This document shows, in pieces, positions 59,385-64,000 of a stretch of DNA of 64,000 nt. The stretch is from Streptomyces sp. AC1-42W (GTDB lineage: Bacteria; Actinomycetota; Actinomycetes; Streptomycetales; Streptomycetaceae), in contig NZ_QKWY01000002.1 in assembly GCF_003248355.1 (NCBI RefSeq), positions 1,178,001 through 1,242,000 on the forward strand, in the 5' to 3' direction. The notes beneath the pieces are model-generated. The model ran no database searches. It was given only the letters and a program-made list of their open reading frames with translations, and had not been told where the DNA came from. The translations under genes and the position numbers were made by a program. The first letter of the stretch is position 1, and each line of letters starts with the position of its first letter.

Positions 59385-60050
59385 TCAGCCCTCGGCGCGG
59401 GTCACGCCCACCGGGCAGGACACGCCCGTGCCGCCGATGCCGCAGTAGCCGGCCGGGTTCTTGTCCAGGTACTGCTGGTGGCCCGGCTCGGCGGGCCAGA
59501 ACGTACGCCCCTCGGCCGGCAGGATCTCCGTGGTGATCTCGCCGTGCCCGGCGGCCGTGAGCACCCGCTGGTACGCCTCGCGGGAGGCCGCCGCGGCCGC
59601 CGCCTGCTCGGGGGAGTGGGTGTAGAGGGCGGAACGGTACTGCGTACCGACGTCGTTGCCCTGGCGGAAGCCCTGGGTCGGGTCGTGCGACTCCCAGAAC
59701 AGCTTCAGCAGCTCGCCGTAGGAGACGACGGACGGGTCGAACACGACCCGGACCGCCTCCGTGTGCCCGGTCAGGCCCGAGCAGACCTCCTCGTACGCGG
59801 GATTCTCCGTGTAGCCGCCCTGGTAGCCGGCGAGCGTCGTCCAGACGCCGTCCGTCTGCCAGAACTTGCGCTCGGCGCCCCAGAAACAGCCCAGCGCGAA
59901 GTCCGCGACCGCCAGCCCCTCGGGGTAGGGGCCGAGCAGCGGGTTGCCGAGCACGGTGTGCCGGGACGGCACGGTGAACTCGGGGACGGGACGGCCGCGC
60001 AGGGCCTCCTCGCGGGTGGGGAGCTGCGGGGTGCGGCGGTGCGGGAACAT
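59385..60050 (-). CDS. msrA: Peptide methionine-S-sulfoxide reductase
   Basis: A 221-residue enzyme. The catalytic Cys is in FALGCFWGAERKFW, with YTENPAYEEVCSGLTGH and HDPTQGFRQGNDVGTQYRS following as in MsrA. The recycling Cys pair is CGIGGTGVSCPVG near the C-terminus. It repairs oxidised methionine. A single gene, ending at the shared terminator. Confidence 0.95.
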   Translation of the reverse strand: MFPHRRTPQLPTREEALRGRPVPEFTVPSRHTVLGNPLLGPYPEGLAVADFALGCFWGAERKFWQTDGVWTTLAGYQGGYTENPAYEEVCSGLTGHTEAVRVVFDPSVVSYGELLKLFWESHDPTQGFRQGNDVGTQYRSALYTHSPEQAAAAAASREAYQRVLTAAGHGEITTEILPAEGRTFWPAEPGHQQYLDKNPAGYCGIGGTGVSCPVGVTRAEG

Positions 60051-60123
60051 GCGGGGGCTCCTCCTGGGTCGGCGTGCTGTCCGTACAACGCGCCGGGCGC
60101 GCCGCGGATTCCGGCGCCTCGGG

Positions 60124-60240
60124 TCAGGGCCTGTCCTCGCCCCGCTCGGCGGCGTCCACGTAGGCGGCGGCGCGCTTGCGGGCCTTGAACCAGAAGTAGA
60201 GGCCGAGGCCGATCAGAACCAGCGGTATCAGGCGTGCCAC
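60124..60240 (-). CDS. Very small membrane protein
   Basis: A 38-residue protein with one membrane helix (RLIPLVLIGLGLYFWFK) and a charged end (RKRAAAYVDAAERGEDRP). Start GTG 60240. It lies between msrA and a GC-rich tandem repeat. Similar tiny proteins are common in Streptomyces; function unknown. Confidence 0.55.
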   Translation of the reverse strand: MARLIPLVLIGLGLYFWFKARKRAAAYVDAAERGEDRP

Positions 60241-60263
60241 GGTGCATCTGTCCTTGCTGTGGA

Positions 60264-60343
60264 GTGCGGGACGGCGGGAAGTGCGGGACGGCGGGGAGTG
60301 CGGGACGGCGGGGAGTGCGGGACGAGGGGAGTGCGGGACGGGG
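60264..60343. repeat. 17-bp tandem repeat
   Basis: GTGCGGGACGGCGGGGA-type units stand head-to-tail at 60264, 60281, 60298 and 60315 (16 bp), with a partial fifth at 60331. The copies differ by one or two bases. It fills much of the space before the 60124-60240 gene and probably varies in copy number between strains. Confidence 0.85.
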
Positions 60344-60399
60344 CTCCACCGTCGCACAGACGCCGCCGATCCGGGAGGGCCCCGGCCGCCGGACACCCC

Positions 60400-61506
60400 C
60401 TAGCGCGGCAGCGTCGCCGGGCTGCCGCCGTTCGCCTCGTAGCCCGCGACCGCCAGCGCCCGGTACACCGTGTACTCGGCGGCCGGGTCCTCGCTCGCCG
60501 TCCACGGCAGCGCGCCGACATAGCCGTCGATGTGCACCACCTGGTGCACCGCCTCCGCCCAGCGCTCCATCCGCACCAGGAACAGCACCAGCAGATGGCG
60601 CACCTGCGCGAGCATCGGGTCGTCCGGCCGCGCCGCGTGCACCGCGAACATCGCGCCCTCCACGGCCCGCGTCACCACCTGGCTCTCGTAGAAGCCGCGC
60701 ACCAGATTCACCTCGGGCAGATGCTCGTAGACCGCGAACAGCGGCAGCGCGGCCAGCAGCGAACCCTGCGGGGCGCGGGCCGCGGCGGCCGTCGCGAAGT
60801 GGTCCGCGTCCTCGCGCGAACCGTGCCACCGCTCGCTCCAGAAGTGCAGCGCCGCGATGTGCGCGCCCATGTGCGCCGGCGCCCGGTCGATGATCTTCGC
60901 CCAGAGCCGGTCGAACTCCTCGGCCCGGTAGCCCAGTCCGCGGGCCACCGCCAGCTCCGTGATGTACGGCACCGGGTCGCCGGGCGACAGCAGGGCCGCC
61001 TCGCCGATCACCGTACGGGCCTCGTCCAGGAGAATCCGGAAGTCGTCCGTACCCGCCGTGGACGAGCGCCACGCCTGCTGCACCAGGAACTCCGCGTGCA
61101 CCGCCGCCGCGCCCGCGTCCTTCGGCGCCTCGGCCCGCCACTTGCGCAGCCACGCCCCGCCGGCGCCCGGCCGCGCCAGCAGCTCCAGCGACGCCGCCCC
61201 GGCGAACGCCTGGACCCGCTGCCGGCGCAGCTCGCCCTCCTTCGGCGTCCCGGCCAGCAGCTGGGACGCGGCCCGCCACTCCTGCGTCCCCTGCACGACC
61301 TCCAGCACGTCGATCAGGTCCCGGTCCGGGCCCGGCGTCCGCACGTCCAGCTCCTCCTGGCGCGCGAAGCCGTAGTCCTGCGGATCGGCGGCGTCGGGCG
61401 AGCCGGGAGCGGCCAGCCGGATGCCGCCCCCGCGCCGGCGCATCACATAGGGGCCGAGGACGGCGGCCAGCAGGCACAGCGCGAGCAGGAACAACAGAAT
61501 CTCCAT
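60400..61506 (-). CDS. Membrane-anchored TPR-like hypothetical protein
   Basis: A 368-residue protein. An N-terminal membrane helix (ILLFLLALCLLAAVLGPYVM) is followed by a basic stop-transfer and a long helical region (about 50-350) with repeated helix pairs, such as AEFLVQQAWRSS and AKIIDRAPAHMGAHIAALHFW. Conserved in Streptomyces next to metB, but of unknown function. It is divergent from the metB-type gene. Confidence 0.8.
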   Translation of the reverse strand: MEILLFLLALCLLAAVLGPYVMRRRGGGIRLAAPGSPDAADPQDYGFARQEELDVRTPGPDRDLIDVLEVVQGTQEWRAASQLLAGTPKEGELRRQRVQAFAGAASLELLARPGAGGAWLRKWRAEAPKDAGAAAVHAEFLVQQAWRSSTAGTDDFRILLDEARTVIGEAALLSPGDPVPYITELAVARGLGYRAEEFDRLWAKIIDRAPAHMGAHIAALHFWSERWHGSREDADHFATAAAARAPQGSLLAALPLFAVYEHLPEVNLVRGFYESQVVTRAVEGAMFAVHAARPDDPMLAQVRHLLVLFLVRMERWAEAVHQVVHIDGYVGALPWTASEDPAAEYTVYRALAVAGYEANGGSPATLPR

Positions 61507-61559
61507 ACCCCCATTGTCCCCGGACGGCAGGGTGGACCGTCAGCCCCCTCGTGAGGAAC

Positions 61560-61571
61560 TACGCTCGCTCC
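61560..61571 (+). promoter_or_regulatory. Leaderless -10 of the cystathionine gamma-synthase gene
   Basis: TACGCT (61560-61565) ends 6 nt before the ATG at 61572. No Shine-Dalgarno is visible. No convincing -35 was found. Confidence 0.5.
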
Positions 61572-62717
61572 ATGAGCGACCAGCACAGCTTCGAAACCCG
61601 TGCGATCCACGCGGGGAACACCGCCGACCCCCTCACCGGCGCGGTTGTTCCGCCCATCTACCAGGTGTCCACGTACAAGCAGGACGGCGTGGGCGGGCTG
61701 CGCGGCGGCTACGAGTACAGCCGCAGCGCCAACCCGACCCGTACCGCCCTGGAGGAGAACCTCGCCGCCCTGGAGGGCGGCCGGCGCGGACTCGCCTTCG
61801 CCTCCGGCCTCGCCGCCGAGGACTGCCTGCTCCGTACGCTGCTGACCCCCGGCGACCACGTGGTCATCCCGAACGACGCCTACGGCGGCACCTTCCGGCT
61901 GTTCTCGAAGGTCGCGGCCCGCTGGGGCGTCGAGTTCTCCGTCGCCGACACCTCCGACGTGGCGGCGGTCCGGGCCGCGATCACCCCGCGCACCAAGGCG
62001 GTCTGGGTGGAGACCCCGTCCAACCCGCTGCTCGGCATCACCGACATCGAGGCCGTCGCCCAGGTCGCCCGCACCGCGGGGGTCCGCCTCGTCGTCGACA
62101 ACACCTTCGCCAGCCCCTACCTCCAGCAGCCCCTGGCGCTCGGCGCCGACGTCGTGGTGCACTCCACCACCAAGTACATGGGCGGCCACTCCGACGTCGT
62201 CGGCGGCGCGCTGATCACCGACGACCAGGACCTGGCCGACGAGCTGGTGTTCCACCAGAACGCCATGGGCGCGGTCGCCGGGCCCTTCGACGCCTGGCTG
62301 GTGCTGCGCGGCATCAAGACGCTCGCCGTCCGCATGGACCGCCACAGCGAGAACGCCACCAAGGTCGCCGAGCTGCTGACCCGGCACCCCAAGGTCACCC
62401 AGGTCCTCTACCCCGGCCTGCCCGAGCACCGGGGCCACGAGATCGCGGCCAAGCAGATGCGCGCCTTCGGCGGCATGGTGTCCTTCCGCGTCGAGGGCGG
62501 CGAGCAGGCGGCCGTCGAGGTCTGCGACCGGGCGAAGCTGTTCACCCTGGGCGAGTCCCTGGGCGGCGTCGAATCGCTCCTGGAGCACCCCGGCCGCATG
62601 ACGCACGCCTCGGCGGCCGGCTCCCCGCTGGAGGTCCCGGCCGACCTGGTCCGCCTCTCCGTGGGCATCGAGAACGCCGACGACCTGCTCGCCGACCTCA
62701 CCCAGGCGCTCGGCTGA
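61572..62717 (+). CDS. metB: Cystathionine gamma-synthase
   Basis: A 381-residue PLP enzyme of the Cys/Met metabolism family. The PLP Lys is in HSTTKYMGGHSD, preceded by VDNTFASPYLQQPL and followed by NAMGAVAGPFDAWLVLRGIKTL. The C-terminal SLGGVESLLEHPGRMTHAS is typical. It makes cystathionine from an activated homoserine and cysteine; a gamma-lyase role is possible in this family and cannot be excluded from sequence alone. Confidence 0.92.
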   Translation: MSDQHSFETRAIHAGNTADPLTGAVVPPIYQVSTYKQDGVGGLRGGYEYSRSANPTRTALEENLAALEGGRRGLAFASGLAAEDCLLRTLLTPGDHVVIPNDAYGGTFRLFSKVAARWGVEFSVADTSDVAAVRAAITPRTKAVWVETPSNPLLGITDIEAVAQVARTAGVRLVVDNTFASPYLQQPLALGADVVVHSTTKYMGGHSDVVGGALITDDQDLADELVFHQNAMGAVAGPFDAWLVLRGIKTLAVRMDRHSENATKVAELLTRHPKVTQVLYPGLPEHRGHEIAAKQMRAFGGMVSFRVEGGEQAAVEVCDRAKLFTLGESLGGVESLLEHPGRMTHASAAGSPLEVPADLVRLSVGIENADDLLADLTQALG

Positions 62718-62750
62718 GCCACCAGGAGGGGCCGGTCCGCGCCGGCCCCT

Positions 62751-62996
62751 TCACCAGCCCGCCGGCGTCGTCGTCGCGGGCGGCGCCTCCCACGGCCGGG
62801 CCACCAGCGCCCACACCGTGAACGCCGCCACCCCGGCGACCAGCAGCAGCAGGCCCAGCCGGCGCAGCAGCCTCCGGCGCCGCAGCAGCCGGCCGCCCCG
62901 CCGGGCAGCCCGCGCCGCCAGCTCGGCGGGCACCTGCGGACGCGGGCCCTCCAGCATCCGCCGCACCTGCTCCTCGCGGCGCCCGGCGCCGCTCAC
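62751..62996 (-). CDS. Small single-pass membrane protein, coupled to a sigma factor
   Basis: An 81-residue protein: a charged N-terminal 45 residues (REEQVRRMLEGPRPQVPAEL), an Arg-rich stretch (LLRRRRLLRRL), one membrane helix (GLLLLVAGVAAFTVWALVA) and a short Pro/Thr-rich tail. Its GTG overlaps the sigma-factor stop (GTGA). Topology and coupling make it a candidate anti-sigma partner, but no zinc (ZAS) motif is seen. Confidence 0.65.
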   Translation of the reverse strand: MSGAGRREEQVRRMLEGPRPQVPAELAARAARRGGRLLRRRRLLRRLGLLLLVAGVAAFTVWALVARPWEAPPATTTPAGW

Positions 62997-63487
62997 GGCG
63001 CGGCCCCCGGGAGCCGGCCGGCCCCCCGGCGCGGGGCCGGGTTCCGGGTGCCGCACATCGTGGCCACCGAGCGGTTGCAGACGGCGCGCACCCGGTCCCG
63101 CCCGAGCCCGAGCAGGGCCGCCGTCTGCTCCTCCGGCACCCCCTCGTACAGCCGCAGCACCAGGACGAGGCGCTCCTGCGGGGTCAGCCGGTCCAGCAGG
63201 CCGCCGCGCGGGCGATGGTGGCGCCACGCCGCACGGGCGAACCGGGCCGCCAGATCCTGCCGGGTGCGGTTGTACGGGTCCTCCCCGCGCAGCCGCTCCC
63301 AGTCGGCGAACGTCCGGGCCAGCGAGGCCGTCAGCAGGCGCCGGGCACGCGGATTGGCGCCCGGCCCGTCCGCAGGTTCGGCCGTCAGCAGCGTGGCCGT
63401 GTGCAGCAGACGGCCGGCCGCGCCCGCGACGAACGCATCGAAGCCGTGGGCGCGGCTGCGCTCCCGGCCCGCCTGGAACTCCCGCAC
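62993..63487 (-). CDS. Sigma-70-like regulatory factor (region 4)
   Basis: A 164-residue protein. Residues about 100-145 match region 4 of SigE-type factors (LTPQERLVLVLRLYEGVPEE, then QTAALLGLGRDRVRAVCNRS). Region 2 is poorly preserved (FVAGAAGRLLHTATLLT), so promoter melting may be weak or the factor may be atypical. It overlaps the membrane-protein gene at its 3' end. Confidence 0.7.
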   Translation of the reverse strand: MREFQAGRERSRAHGFDAFVAGAAGRLLHTATLLTAEPADGPGANPRARRLLTASLARTFADWERLRGEDPYNRTRQDLAARFARAAWRHHRPRGGLLDRLTPQERLVLVLRLYEGVPEEQTAALLGLGRDRVRAVCNRSVATMCGTRNPAPRRGAGRLPGAAP

Positions 63488-63543
63488 CCGCTCATCCGAA
63501 CGCGCGCCGGGCTCCCGGTCAACCCCCGGCGCCCGGCGGCCCT

Positions 63544-64000
63544 TCAGCCCGCCTGCGTCGTCTGGTGCGCCGCCTGACGGGCGGCCAGCGCGCCGTTGAA
63601 CCGGGTGAGCAGCGCGCAGAAGGTGTCCCGCTCCTCCTCGGTCCAGCCGTCCGTCACCTGCGACATCAACTCCCGCCGCGAACTGCGGACCTCGTCGAGC
63701 CGGGCCTGGCCGCGCGGCGAGAGCTGGAGCACGACCGCCCGGCCGTCCTCCGGATGCGAAGTCCGCTTCACCAGACCGGTGTCCACCAGCGGCGCCACCT
63801 GCCGGGTCACCGTCGAGGAGTCGATCCCCATCCCGGCCGCCAGCGCCTTGACGCCCATCGGCCCTTCCAGGTCCAGCCGGTTCAGCAGCAGATACGCCGC
63901 CCGGTCCATGGAGTTGCGCACCTGGCCCACCCCGCCGAGCCGGGTCTGCTCGGCGCGGCGGGCGAAGACCGCCACCTGGTGCTGGAGTGTGTCGAGGACG
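63544..64000 (-). CDS. MarR-family regulator (5' end outside the window)
   Basis: A partial protein of at least 151 residues; the frame stays open to the edge, so the true start lies beyond 64000. It has a winged HTH (ALAAGMGIDSSTVTRQVAPLVD, then RTSHPEDGRAVVLQLSPRG) and the C-terminal dimerisation helix. MarR proteins respond to small aromatic or oxidative ligands; target unknown. Confidence 0.85.
   Translation of the reverse strand, partial: VLDTLQHQVAVFARRAEQTRLGGVGQVRNSMDRAAYLLLNRLDLEGPMGVKALAAGMGIDSSTVTRQVAPLVDTGLVKRTSHPEDGRAVVLQLSPRGQARLDEVRSSRRELMSQVTDGWTEEERDTFCALLTRFNGALAARQAAHQTTQAG

Overview
The window is a stretch of a Streptomyces chromosome. It is very GC-rich, has strong third-position G/C bias, uses many GTG starts with GTGA/ATGA overlaps, and carries the afsQ1-afsQ2-afsQ3/sigQ locus plus mmpB, pccB/accE, cya and hutH in the order I remember from around SCO4901-SCO4960 of S. 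coelicolor (recalled synteny, not searched). No rRNA or tRNA gene was found.

Layout. (1) 0.17-2.1 kb: an HTH/TPR-type regulator followed by three tiny translationally coupled genes. (2) 2.25-13.8 kb: a complete type I-E CRISPR-Cas system. The array has 31 clear repeats plus one decayed relic repeat. Read on the minus strand it has its leader at about 4.16-4.39 kb, and it faces away from cas3-cas8e-cse2-cas7e-cas5e-cas6e-cas1-cas2. (3) 13.85-21.2 kb: core genes, with an alpha/beta-hydrolase-like protein, adenosine deaminase, a small secreted protein, PspC and VanZ proteins, and the AfsQ two-component system with sigQ. (4) 21.2-31.1 kb: an accessory island. It opens with a G-rich tract and a transposase relic. 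A dehydrogenase/regulator pair follows, then a NADAR-GTP cyclohydrolase II fusion, two glycosyltransferases, an orphan protein, a dTMP-kinase-like protein, a divergent NDK-like protein and a NUDIX hydrolase. This is the best candidate for an undescribed system. (5) 31.2-42.7 kb: nucleoside catabolism (deoC with a split aldehyde dehydrogenase pair, a phosphohexo/pentomutase, purine nucleoside phosphorylase), LpdA-like flavoprotein and a DeoR regulator. (6) 42.8-49.8 kb: acyl-CoA carboxylase genes (accA, accE, pccB) with TetR, Maf, MmpB and biotin ligase. (7) 50-64 kb: adenylate cyclase, enoyl-CoA hydratase, GGDEF protein, histidine ammonia-lyase, sortase-type surface protein, L,D-transpeptidase lipoprotein, glutamate dehydrogenase, MsrA, cystathionine gamma-synthase, a sigma factor/membrane protein pair and a MarR regulator cut by the window edge.

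How the parts connect. add, deoC and punA each carry the same 12-bp palindrome CTACGCGCGTAG next to a leaderless promoter, so they look like one regulon that funnels deoxynucleosides to acetaldehyde, which the adjacent aldehyde dehydrogenases could oxidise. AfsQ1 has a textbook GTGAC-N6-GTGAC box between afsQ1 and sigQ. The GGDEF gene has a BldD-like box over its promoter. Leaderless promoters (a -10 hexamer 6-7 nt before the start codon) recur at about nine genes.
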